Assembly (NCBI RefSeq): GCF_025369935.1
Contig: NZ_CP104467.1
Location: forward strand, 6,703,001 to 6,767,000
DNA: 64,000 nucleotides
Direction of reading: 5' to 3'
From: Paenibacillus andongensis
Lineage (GTDB): Bacteria > Bacillota > Bacilli > Paenibacillales > NBRC-103111
Part shown: piece by piece, positions 53,671-62,155 of the stretch
Layout of the letters: each line of letters starts with the position of its first letter
Position numbering within the stretch: the stretch's first letter is position 1
Notes under the pieces: model-generated
Database searches by the model: none
Told to the model about the DNA's origin: nothing
The model's input: only the letters and a program-made list of their open reading frames with translations
Position numbers and translations under genes: made by a program

Positions 53671-53855
53671 ACCTGCAAAAAGTACATCTCATTTTAAAGG
53701 ATTTGCCGTTTTCAAGGTACTTACCTGTAAAACCTGCATCTCATTTGCTCAAAAAGCGCCAACAGCGGATAAAGTGATCATTTTAGATGTATCATTTGCA
53801 GGTCATCCCCAATCATTCTACTTTTTGTATGTTTTATCATGTATAAAATGCAGGT
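53671..53855 (+). repeat. Four-unit array with two-plus-two orientation, ACCTGCA type
   Basis: ACCTGCAAAAAGTACATC (53671) and ACCTGTAAAACCTGCATC (53723) are followed by inverted forms GATGTATCATTTGCAGGT (53786) and CATGTATAAAATGCAGGT (53838). Starts are 52, 63 and 52 bases apart. The gap 53550-53948 holds nothing else I can support. Confidence 0.85.
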
Positions 53856-53948
53856 TGTTCATCCCCTGACAGAAGGTAGTTGCTTACGGACAACTTGTAG
53901 CTTTTTGTTTTTTTCCTTTTTGCTTGCCGTACCCCAAAACCCCATGTC

Positions 53949-53986
53949 AAAAAGCCGCCCTCCGATTCATCGGAAGGCGGTTTTTT
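53949..53986. terminator. Bidirectional terminator
   Basis: Stem GCCGCCCTCCG/CGGAAGGCGG with ATTCAT loop, flanked by A and T runs on both sides. It ends the leftward YjcZ-like gene and could stop rightward transcripts of bluB. Confidence 0.85.
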
Positions 53987-54004
53987 GCATTCTATTTTTA
54001 TTTA

Positions 54005-54085
54005 TTAGAATGTTGCAAGAATGATGACCAACAGAATGTACAATACCAATACGACTGCTGTGTTAGAATATCCAACGCCTGACAT
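54005..54085 (-). CDS. YjcZ-family sporulation peptide
   Basis: 26 residues: MSGVGYSN, then a hydrophobic helix AVVLVLYILLVIILATF. GGGAGG sits seven bases before the ATG and a terminator follows. YjcZ-type peptides of Bacillales start with MSG-G-Y and consist of one membrane helix; several are made during sporulation. The gene is missed by usual length cut-offs. Confidence 0.8.
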   Translation of the reverse strand: MSGVGYSNTAVVLVLYILLVIILATF

Positions 54086-54173
54086 GGTTATTCCTCCCTT
54101 CTGCCTGCTATAACCTTTTCTTGTTGCTCGATATATCCTATGTCGGGCAGGGCAGATATGTATGGACGAATAA

Positions 54174-56474
54174 CTATTTATTCAGGAGAAAAGGTGTTAA
54201 TTCACCTAGATAGAACACGTCTAGGTGATGAAGGGCACGGGTACAAGCGGTGTAAAACAGCTTGCGCTCCTTCGCTTCCGCGTAGACAGCCGCCCCGGCA
54301 TCGTAGAGAATAACCGCGTCGAACTCGAGCCCTTTGGCGAGGTACGCCGGCAGGATCATGACGCCTGCCTCATAGTGCAGCGTCTCTTTGGTGATCCGCG
54401 CGAGTCCCGGCAGCAGCGGCTTCAGGCTGGCGTGCGCGCGGCGCGTCTCGCGCTCGGTCTTGCAAATGATCGCGACGGAGCTTGCGCCGCCGTCGCGTCT
54501 AGCGATTGCCGCCTCAGCCACGAGGCGGCTGAGCTCGGTCTCGTCCGCCGCGCGTAGCACACGCGGCGTCTCGCCGCTGCGGCTGAACGGCTCGATCGGC
54601 TCGCCGCCCGGCAGCACGCGACTAGCGAAATCGACGATTTCGCGCGTCGAGCGGTAGCTCTTGACGAGGCGGATCGTCTCCGTCTCGTCTTCTTTCATCA
54701 GCTCGCTAATGGAGCTGTACTCGCTCGTTTGCCCTTCGCCATCCGTACCGCTGCTCGCGTTCGCATGGGTGAAGATCCCTTGATTCCAGTCCCCGAGCAG
54801 GGTAAACCGAGCTCGCGGGAACAGCTTCTTCAAGTACGCATAGTGAAACGGCGAGTAATCCTGCGCCTCATCCACGAGACAATAACGGATGGTACCTACG
54901 CGCAGTTGCCCCTCAACGAGACCTTTCAAATAGACAAGTGGTGTCGCATCTTCGTAGTGCAGCATGCCCCTAGCAAGCGCGTCAGCGGTAAACGCGCTGA
55001 TCGTGTCCCAAGCAGCGGGTAAGCGCTGCCCCTCATCGTGCATGAGCTCTTGATGCAGCTCACGATTTGTATAAAGATCTTGATACATCCCGAGCACGTC
55101 CACATAAGCGAGCTTGCGCGCCTTCTCCTTAAGAGGAGCAATCGCTTTATGCGCTTTGACCTTGCTCATCTTTTTCATCTCTGGCTCGGTGCCCACATAT
55201 TTCGGCTCCCGTACCATTTTACGATAAAATCTCTTCTGTACATCCGCTTGAAACTCATCCAGCTTCTCCAGCATCCACTCTGATAATTGTTCCATCCGTT
55301 CACCCAGAGCAAGAATGGAGGACTTGCTGTAAAACCGTTCGCTAAGCTCATCGGCGGTAATCAACACTTTCTTACCTACCGATAGATCTTGGAAACGGAT
55401 TCCGCCACTTTTTAGCTTCTCTCCATAAGCTTCAATGACACTGAGGAAAGCAGCGGACGTTTTGTAATGAATGCTTTGCAGCCGCGCCGCATAGGCGGGA
55501 TCTTGATCCGTTCCCGTAAGAATGAACTCCAATTGATCGTAGGGATCTTCCAACGTCAAACCGGTTTCGCTTAATTTATGTGTTAAATAGTCTTGGAATG
55601 TCGTCTGCTGCATGGTAGCTTCGCCTAGCTCCGGCAGTACGTGAGAGACGTAGTCGCTGAACAGGGAGTTCGGCGAGAACAGAATCATATTGTCGGCGCT
55701 TAGCGTCGTCCGATATTTGTAGAGCAAATACGCGATGCGCTGCAGGGCGACAGAAGTTTTACCACTGCCGGCGGCCCCTTGCACGACCAGCACCTTGTGC
55801 CGATCATCGCGGATAATTTGGTTCTGCTCGCGCTGGATCGTCGTGACAATACTGTGCATCTTCTCGTCGGCGCTGCGGCTCAGCATCTGCTGAAGCATCT
55901 CGTCACCGATGGAGATCCCCGTATCGAACACATCCTGCAGCACGCCGGCTTTGATAATGTACTGGCGCTTGAGCATCAACTCGCCGCTGACATCCATCTC
56001 CGGTGTCCGATACGTCGCCGGGCCCGGCGGGTAGTCATAGAACAGGCTCGCAATGGGCGCACGCCAGTCATAAATAAGAATTTCATCCGTTTTGGCATCT
56101 ATAAAAGATGTCAATCCGATGTAAATCTTCTCGCGCTCCTGCTCACCGCGTTCCTTGAAATCAATGCGGCTGAAATACGGCGCATCGACGACGCGCTGCA
56201 GCTTACGCAGCGCATCCTGCGCCAAGCGATAACTGCGTTCTTGGCCCTGCAGCACATGCTCCTGCTGGGCCATACTCGCCGCCGTCTCAATCAAATCATC
56301 CGCATTATCCGCGTTGACCGAGATATCATCCCAGAAACTGCGGCCAATCGCTGTCGCTTCCGATCGGCGTTCATCCACCGTTTGGCGCAGCTCTTCAATT
56401 CGCTGTTGTATATTTGTACGTACAGAGGCAACGCGCTGCGTTTCCCTCTCCCGTTCTTCGTTCTCGATAGGCAT
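54174..56474 (-). CDS. helD: HelD-type superfamily 1 helicase (RNA polymerase recycling factor)
   Basis: 766 residues. The N-terminal arm is an Arg/Glu-rich coiled coil (about 1-95). Walker A is VQGAAGSGKTSVALQR, and later UvrD-type motifs are VDEAQDYSPFHY, GDWNQGIF, VKSYRSTREIV and LAKGLEFDAVILYD. B. subtilis HelD uses its arms to enter RNA polymerase channels and release stalled complexes. Length and arm fit this group rather than UvrD or Rep. Confidence 0.88.
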   Translation of the reverse strand: MPIENEERERETQRVASVRTNIQQRIEELRQTVDERRSEATAIGRSFWDDISVNADNADDLIETAASMAQQEHVLQGQERSYRLAQDALRKLQRVVDAPYFSRIDFKERGEQEREKIYIGLTSFIDAKTDEILIYDWRAPIASLFYDYPPGPATYRTPEMDVSGELMLKRQYIIKAGVLQDVFDTGISIGDEMLQQMLSRSADEKMHSIVTTIQREQNQIIRDDRHKVLVVQGAAGSGKTSVALQRIAYLLYKYRTTLSADNMILFSPNSLFSDYVSHVLPELGEATMQQTTFQDYLTHKLSETGLTLEDPYDQLEFILTGTDQDPAYAARLQSIHYKTSAAFLSVIEAYGEKLKSGGIRFQDLSVGKKVLITADELSERFYSKSSILALGERMEQLSEWMLEKLDEFQADVQKRFYRKMVREPKYVGTEPEMKKMSKVKAHKAIAPLKEKARKLAYVDVLGMYQDLYTNRELHQELMHDEGQRLPAAWDTISAFTADALARGMLHYEDATPLVYLKGLVEGQLRVGTIRYCLVDEAQDYSPFHYAYLKKLFPRARFTLLGDWNQGIFTHANASSGTDGEGQTSEYSSISELMKEDETETIRLVKSYRSTREIVDFASRVLPGGEPIEPFSRSGETPRVLRAADETELSRLVAEAAIARRDGGASSVAIICKTERETRRAHASLKPLLPGLARITKETLHYEAGVMILPAYLAKGLEFDAVILYDAGAAVYAEAKERKLFYTACTRALHHLDVFYLGELTPFLLNK

Positions 56475-56495
56475 ACGGTCTCACTCCACTTCAAT

Positions 56496-57467
56496 CTAGT
56501 TATATACACCGTGGATCACCTCTTCAAACTCAGGCTCTTCCATATGTACGTCATCCATATCGCCCCAACTGCTGACGATGCGCAGCACTTCCATCGCCTT
56601 GAGCTCCTGGCGGTTGCACGCAATTGTGAGACAATTCGCTTCTTGCTCCACTACACGAAATGGAAGTTCCCAGCTAGCAGGAACTTGGATTTCACCTCGA
56701 TAAGTGACCTTCATCATCGTTGGTAAGCCAATGCGGTCCCGCAGCTCATCAATCGAGCCGTCGTAGCCGATTTGCCCATGGTTGATCACGATGACCCGTT
56801 CACACAATTGCTCGATGTCATCCATATCATGCGTAGTCAGCAGAATCGTTTTACCGAAATCTCGATTTAACGTCTGAAGAAAGCCGCGAATATTCCGCTT
56901 GGCCACAACATCCAACCCGATGGTCGGCTCATCCAGAAACAAAATATCCGGATCATGCAGCATCGAAGCCGCCAAATCGGCCCGCATCCGCTGCCCAAGA
57001 GACAGCTTCCGGACAGGCGTGTCCATCAGCTCTTTCAGTTCGAGAAGCTCTGTCAATTCGCCTAATCTGCGGCGGGCGGTGCTTTCCTCCACGCGATACA
57101 TGGCCGTAAGGATCTCATAAGAATCCTTCACCGGCAGATCCCACCACAGCTGACTACGCTGGCCGAAAACAACGCCGAGCTGCCTTACGACTCGCCTTCG
57201 ATGCTTCTGAGGACTATAGCCGTGAATGAGCACTTCACCAGAGGTGGGGTGAAGAATGCCAGTGAGCATTTTGATCGTCGTCGACTTTCCTGCTCCATTA
57301 GGTCCAATATACCCGACGAACTCGCCAGATTCAATCTCGAAGCTTACATCGCGTACCGCTTCCTTCTCTTTATAGGCTCGTGAGAACAAAGTTCGAACAC
57401 CGGAGAATCTGCCTTCTTTGACTATCGGAGTTTGAAAGGTTTTGCGCAAATTCGTTACAGTAATCAT
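56496..57467 (-). CDS. ABC transporter ATP-binding protein of an ABC-2 exporter
   Basis: 323 residues. Walker A is GPNGAGKSTT, the signature is LSLGQRMRADLA and Walker B is ILFLDEPTIGLD. An insert-like N-terminal stretch (IVKEGRFSGVRTLFSRAYKEKEA) precedes the core and is seen in ATPases paired with two DUF990-type permeases. Third gene of the leftward set with the two permeases. Confidence 0.9.
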   Translation of the reverse strand: MITVTNLRKTFQTPIVKEGRFSGVRTLFSRAYKEKEAVRDVSFEIESGEFVGYIGPNGAGKSTTIKMLTGILHPTSGEVLIHGYSPQKHRRRVVRQLGVVFGQRSQLWWDLPVKDSYEILTAMYRVEESTARRRLGELTELLELKELMDTPVRKLSLGQRMRADLAASMLHDPDILFLDEPTIGLDVVAKRNIRGFLQTLNRDFGKTILLTTHDMDDIEQLCERVIVINHGQIGYDGSIDELRDRIGLPTMMKVTYRGEIQVPASWELPFRVVEQEANCLTIACNRQELKAMEVLRIVSSWGDMDDVHMEEPEFEEVIHGVYN

Positions 57468-57503
57468 GTTTCTTGTGATCCCTCCTTTTATTTGGCCCTC
57501 GAA

Positions 57504-58295
57504 TTAACTCCCCGTGCTTTGATAACGCGATAATCCTAGTTTCCAGAAGCGCATGGCCAGCCAGAGCGCAGCAATTGAAACAGCAATGGTTCCTAGCAGC
57601 ATCCAGATGCCGCCTTGATGTCTAAGCAAATAAAGGGTAGGTATGTAATTGACGAATCCAACTGGAACAAGCACCAGCAGCGCGCCCTGCAGCCACTTTG
57701 GATACAAGGATAGCGGATAGCGCGCCGCGGTTTGGGAAGCGTCTTCGGTCATATTTTGCAGGGATTCGATCCGGGTCAACCAGAAGCCAGCAGCCGCTGT
57801 CGCTAAACCGATGGCGAATAAAATAATGGCACCCGTTAGGATAATTAACACCGTTAAAGGTACGGCTGACCATCCGATTTGTCCAGTAGCCATTAAGGTT
57901 TTCATAGCAATAAAAAGTAAGATGAGTCCTTGCCCTACTTCGGCAAATAACAGTCGTGAATTTTGCGTCATCAGCGCCAGCAGCACGGGGACTGGCCGTG
58001 TGAGCAGCGCATCCAGATCACCGGATACGAGATATTTCTCTAGATGATGCACATCGGAAGCCAGCGTGCGATATATCGCTTTGGATATCATCATAACCCC
58101 GTACAGATAGCACACCTCGTACAGTGTCCAGCCTTTGATATTGCCAAAACGCATCATCACCAGCGCTACCATCAGAAATTCTGAGAGATGTACAAAAGAA
58201 GCCATCACGGTCGAAAAAATGAAGTTAAACTTATACTGCATTCGGCTTCGCAAGCTCGCCTTGATCAGCAGCATATACAGCCTTACTGACATCAT
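57504..58295 (-). CDS. ABC-2 family permease (DUF990-type)
   Basis: 263 residues from the ATG at 58295, overlapping the previous stop as ATGA with GGAGG upstream; the longer frame to 58370 lies within the neighbouring gene. Six hydrophobic segments, with the cytoplasmic motif YLVSGDLDALLTRPVP common in this permease group. It forms a heteromeric exporter with the protein from 58292-59068. Confidence 0.87.
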   Translation of the reverse strand: MMSVRLYMLLIKASLRSRMQYKFNFIFSTVMASFVHLSEFLMVALVMMRFGNIKGWTLYEVCYLYGVMMISKAIYRTLASDVHHLEKYLVSGDLDALLTRPVPVLLALMTQNSRLLFAEVGQGLILLFIAMKTLMATGQIGWSAVPLTVLIILTGAIILFAIGLATAAAGFWLTRIESLQNMTEDASQTAARYPLSLYPKWLQGALLVLVPVGFVNYIPTLYLLRHQGGIWMLLGTIAVSIAALWLAMRFWKLGLSRYQSTGS

Positions 58296-59068
58296 CCGCC
58301 CTGCACCTCCAGCTTTCTGCGAACTCCCTGCGTAACTACCAGACAGACACAAGTAAACCCGATGCCCCATAGAAGAGCGCCGAGCACAACCGTTCCTTGT
58401 TCAAGCTGCATGTAGATTCGAGTTGGGTAATAGAGTAGATAGGGGTATGGTGTGTAAAAGCTAATCGTGCGGAGCCAACCTGGCAACCATTCTAGAGGAA
58501 TGAAAAAGCCGGAGAGCAGCATACTGAAGGAATAATTAACCCAGTAAAACCAACGTGACTCTGTGGTCCACAAAGCTGCAACACCTATCAAATAGTTCGT
58601 ACAAATGGAGATATATGCCGCCAAGACGAGCGCAATCGCTGTCCAGCCATAAACCGAAGCGTGATGTGGAAGCTGTAAGGAGAAAATGAAGTAGTAGAGG
58701 GCATAAATCGGGATAAATTTATAAAGAAACTGATAATATACCTGGCCCCATTCCCGGCTCATCGCCTGATAGAATAAGTGTACCGGCCGCATGAGATCGA
58801 CCGCGATTTGCCCGGTGCGCACCGATTGCTCGAGCCCGAGCCCATTCGTCGTGAACTGCGTAATCCAAAGGATCGCCTGGTTAAAAGCAATATAACCTAC
58901 AATCCCTTTCGCACCGTACTCGCCTAGTGACGAATCGCTCCCCAAGCCAGTCCAGATGCTAGCATAAATAAAGCCAAACACCGCACTCACTGCATTGTGC
59001 AGCAGATGCGAACCGCGATACTGCAAATTCCTCGCATACGCCTTGCGCGCCAAAACCGCGAAAAGCAT
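58292..59068 (-). CDS. ABC-2 family permease
   Basis: 258 residues with six hydrophobic segments and the loop VRTGQIAVDLMRPVHLFYQ, matching the GDLDALLTRPV motif of its partner. AGGAGG lies in front of the ATG. First gene of the three-gene exporter set. Confidence 0.87.
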   Translation of the reverse strand: MLFAVLARKAYARNLQYRGSHLLHNAVSAVFGFIYASIWTGLGSDSSLGEYGAKGIVGYIAFNQAILWITQFTTNGLGLEQSVRTGQIAVDLMRPVHLFYQAMSREWGQVYYQFLYKFIPIYALYYFIFSLQLPHHASVYGWTAIALVLAAYISICTNYLIGVAALWTTESRWFYWVNYSFSMLLSGFFIPLEWLPGWLRTISFYTPYPYLLYYPTRIYMQLEQGTVVLGALLWGIGFTCVCLVVTQGVRRKLEVQGG

Positions 59069-59187
59069 AAAACACCTCCTGAGCTGTTTTGATCCTTATC
59101 AACTAGCTTTTTTGCAGCCGCCGCGTAGAGACGGAAGTCTATATTACCAAAATTCCCCTAACCATGGCAATGATTATTTTTAAAAAC

Positions 59188-59235
59188 GAAAAAGTCCCCG
59201 TCTCGCTGCTCAAAGCAACAAAATAGGGACTTCTC
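59188..59235 (-). terminator. Terminator of the LTA-synthase-family gene
   Basis: Stem AAGTCCC/GGGACTT with T-run leftward; begins right at the stop codon. Confidence 0.7.
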
Positions 59236-61251
59236 TTACTGCGCGCTCACCGGCTTATCCGGCGGGGAATTGCTGCTTAATCCCGCAGCTTGCGGAGGAG
59301 CATTTTCATTAAATTCAGCGTTATAGCTATCCTGAGTGGTTTTCGTCAAATAGTCATGATCGATATGCTCAGCCAAGTACTGCTTGCCGAATAGTAAATC
59401 GTACTGAACATTCCTGTAGTCATCACGGAGTGCTTGCGCGGATTCAGGGACTGCAGCATGGAGTTCTTGATTCTCATCAACAACAAGATTACTTAGTAGT
59501 CCTGGCACTTGCGCCGCTAATTCGGCATTCAATTTGAAATTAGCCGGTTTTTCCATATGCAGCATATCCAGCACGTGGGCGCCGAGGAAGGAATCACTGA
59601 GCAGTGGGATGTCCTGCTTCGGCATATCGAAGTTCGACCAAGTCACAAGCGGGATGCTGTGCATCTTCTTTACTTCTTCCAGCGACCAATCATTCGCGTT
59701 GCTGGTTTGGATGAAGCCTGCTTCTTTATATACTTGATAATCTAATCCCAGCATCGGCAAATGGTCTCCATAGAATACGATCATCGTCGGTTCATCCGAT
59801 TGTTGGAAATGATCGATCAGCATTTGTAAGCTTTGATCCGCGTCGTGCGCGCCCTGCGCGTAGGTCTCAAGAATCGATTTTGCTTCAGGCGTTAAGTTAC
59901 CTTGCGCTTTGAAATGATTTTCTCCGTACCGAGGTTCATCATAGGGCCCGTGATTTTCCATCGTTACCGTGTACATAAACATTGGATCCTCAGTTTTATC
60001 TACTTCATCAATAATGCTTCTAGACACTTCGGCATCCGAGATAAAGTAACCCTTCATTTCGGGATTCACAAAATGTTCACTGCTCTTAAAGCTTTCGAAG
60101 CCTAATTCCTTATAGACCGAATTACGGTTCCAGAACCAGCCTTCATAGGAGTGAATCCCCATACTTTTGTAGCCCTGATCGGCAAAATAGCTCGCCAAGC
60201 TCGGTACAGGTTTCGTTATATATTGTTGATACGGAATGGATCCTCCTGGCAGGAAGCTCATCGAGTTCCCCGTCAACACTTCGAATTCCACATTGCTGGT
60301 ACCGCCACCGAATTGGGGGGACAATAGGTAGCCGGATGTCGACTCCTTCTGTAAACGGTGGATAGTGGGCACCGGATCTTCACTGAACGTCACATTCGTT
60401 AGCAAAGTAGGATCCCAGAACGCTTCACTCATAATGAAAATCACGTTCGGTTTCTTCCCTTTTAGAGAATCCGCATCTGCGGACTTTTTCATTCCTGCCT
60501 TTTGCGTGCCTGCCTCCTGGAGGTTAGCTGCAACTGTGGCAATACTCTGATCACTGTACGTTTCTGGCTTTTGAACGATCGAATTTTTGACATTAAGGGT
60601 GAAAGCTAGGGCTAGTCCATTGTTCGCATAGTTTTCTTTCTGATTCCACACAATTTCGTTTACACCCAAATGGTCAAGAATTTTGCCAGCTAAAGGTGTT
60701 TTGATTGCAAATGCATATAAGGCATAGAGCGAGAACAGCCCTAAACCAATTCGACTGATGATAGAAAATGATATGCGCGGGAGTATCCATTTTAATAAAA
60801 ATACAAGGATGACTGCGATAACCACAGCTCCGATTCGGAGAAGTGCGGCTTTCCCTGTTACGAGCGAAGCTATATCCATACTTTCTTTATTCAGTAAAAT
60901 ATCCCACGGGAAGAACGGCTCCCCAATCATTTTCACCTTCATATAAGAGATCAATGCCATAAGGCCAAGCAACAAGGTTGTGATGGATCCGGAAATAGCT
61001 AATGACCCTACAACCGCATAAATGAAAGCTAATAAACAGAAGGATAGTCCAACATTTAATAGAAAAAGTGACTGGTTGGATGTTATCCATTGGGCCGTTT
61101 CATGCAAAGTACCGCGTTCAAGAAGTTCCATTCCGACAACAGAAAGTAGTGGTAAACAAATCATAAATAATAAAAGCGAAATCGTCGCTCCCAGACGGTT
61201 TGGTCTCATCTTATTAGCAAGATGGTTCCGGGGCTTCAAATTCAAGTGCAT
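59236..61251 (-). CDS. LTA synthase family (LtaS/YqgS-type) sulfatase-fold protein
   Basis: 671 residues. Five membrane helices (about 22-205), then an extracellular sulfatase domain starting with KPNVIFIMSEAFWDP. The catalytic Thr lies in QFGGGTSNVEFEVLTG; metal-site motifs include YGDHLPML. The family transfers glycerol phosphate from phosphatidylglycerol to a glycolipid or growing chain. A Ser/Pro/Ala-rich tail follows. The glycolipid synthase-like gene at 18321 may supply its anchor lipid. Confidence 0.88.
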   Translation of the reverse strand: MHLNLKPRNHLANKMRPNRLGATISLLLFMICLPLLSVVGMELLERGTLHETAQWITSNQSLFLLNVGLSFCLLAFIYAVVGSLAISGSITTLLLGLMALISYMKVKMIGEPFFPWDILLNKESMDIASLVTGKAALLRIGAVVIAVILVFLLKWILPRISFSIISRIGLGLFSLYALYAFAIKTPLAGKILDHLGVNEIVWNQKENYANNGLALAFTLNVKNSIVQKPETYSDQSIATVAANLQEAGTQKAGMKKSADADSLKGKKPNVIFIMSEAFWDPTLLTNVTFSEDPVPTIHRLQKESTSGYLLSPQFGGGTSNVEFEVLTGNSMSFLPGGSIPYQQYITKPVPSLASYFADQGYKSMGIHSYEGWFWNRNSVYKELGFESFKSSEHFVNPEMKGYFISDAEVSRSIIDEVDKTEDPMFMYTVTMENHGPYDEPRYGENHFKAQGNLTPEAKSILETYAQGAHDADQSLQMLIDHFQQSDEPTMIVFYGDHLPMLGLDYQVYKEAGFIQTSNANDWSLEEVKKMHSIPLVTWSNFDMPKQDIPLLSDSFLGAHVLDMLHMEKPANFKLNAELAAQVPGLLSNLVVDENQELHAAVPESAQALRDDYRNVQYDLLFGKQYLAEHIDHDYLTKTTQDSYNAEFNENAPPQAAGLSSNSPPDKPVSAQ

Positions 61252-61348
61252 ATTGCATCACTCTCCTCTTGCCCCTATTATAGACACCAATTGTGAAGGA
61301 ATTATGTAGCTAACCTTAAAGGAACCTTAGTTTTTACATTAATTTACA

Positions 61349-61663
61349 TCATTTGAGTCCCGCCAGCCATGACGCCAACGCTTTCAATTCTTCCTCTTTC
61401 AGTGCCACTTGGAACGGCGGCATCCCGCCACCACCCTTTTGAATACGCTTGATGATCTCCGCTTCGTCTAATCGTTCCCCCACTTTTTGAATATTAGGTC
61501 CTTGTCCGCCTTGTAATTGATTACCATGACACGAGATGCAGAAATTTTGATAAATCTTCGGAACATCCACTTTTACCGCCGCCGACTGCGTTTCATTTTG
61601 TTTATTTCCACAGGCAGATAAGCCGAGAGCCAGAACAATGACACCAAACAGCTTTAATTTCAT
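61349..61663 (-). CDS. Cytochrome c lipoprotein (c-551/CccB-like)
   Basis: 104 residues from the ATG at 61663 (GGAG ten bases upstream). Lipobox LSAC, short linker, then a small cytochrome c domain with heme motif CISCH and the axial Met in GGGMPPF. It carries electrons on the outer face of the membrane, as do CccA/CccB of Bacillus. Confidence 0.92.
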   Translation of the reverse strand: MKLKLFGVIVLALGLSACGNKQNETQSAAVKVDVPKIYQNFCISCHGNQLQGGQGPNIQKVGERLDEAEIIKRIQKGGGGMPPFQVALKEEELKALASWLAGLK

Positions 61664-61735
61664 ACGCACGAAACTCCTTCAATCTGTTGTATTTCTCTCA
61701 TCATACCAGAGCATTGATTGTAAAATAAAGGCGTT

Positions 61736-62055
61736 GGCTTCACCAATGTTCAAAGAGAACTATTATTCAACGGCCTAAAATAACTGCGAAAGTGCAGGTA
61801 TTTTGCTGAAATTGTTTCAGAAGTGGAAAATCCTGCTAATATGCAGAAATTTTTAGCTTTTCCATCCTGAAATTAAAAAAGACCGAAAAAGCCTGCACGA
61901 TTGCAGGAATTTTCGATTATGAGCTATTAAAAGAAAAAAAGCATGTACAATTGCAGGTTTACCAAAACCACAGTCACTCCTTCTCATTATAGTTCGCTCC
62001 AACCCAAAACACTTATTCTTTCTTATATGATAAAAATAAGGCTTAAGCTCCGCTC
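61736..62055 (+). repeat. Dispersed intergenic element, copy B (four-hairpin array, CCTGC/GCAGG type)
   Basis: Homologous to 9281-9590. Units at 61783 (ACTGCGAAAGTGCAGG), 61832, 61892 (CCTGCACGATTGCAGG) and 61942; starts are 49, 60 and 50 bases apart. Units 2 and 4 have decayed (CATGTACAATTGCAGG for the last). It fills the gap between the cytochrome and abfA genes. Confidence 0.85.
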
Positions 62056-62082
62056 AACACCAAGCCCAAATTCTTATATGTT

Positions 62083-62130
62083 AAAAAAAGACATGGCAGC
62101 GGGCATTAGTCCCCTACCATGTCTTTTTAA
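62083..62130 (-). terminator. Terminator of abfA
   Basis: 12-bp perfect stem AAAAAGACATGG/CCATGTCTTTTT with A/T flanks, 25 bases past the stop; bidirectional. Confidence 0.9.
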
Positions 62131-62155
62131 TGTAGTTAATGATCGTCCTCGCCTT

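Noticed and set aside
55779..56726. 315-residue rightward frame
   Set aside because: Antisense shadow of the helicase and ABC ATPase genes, which have clear motifs on the other strand.
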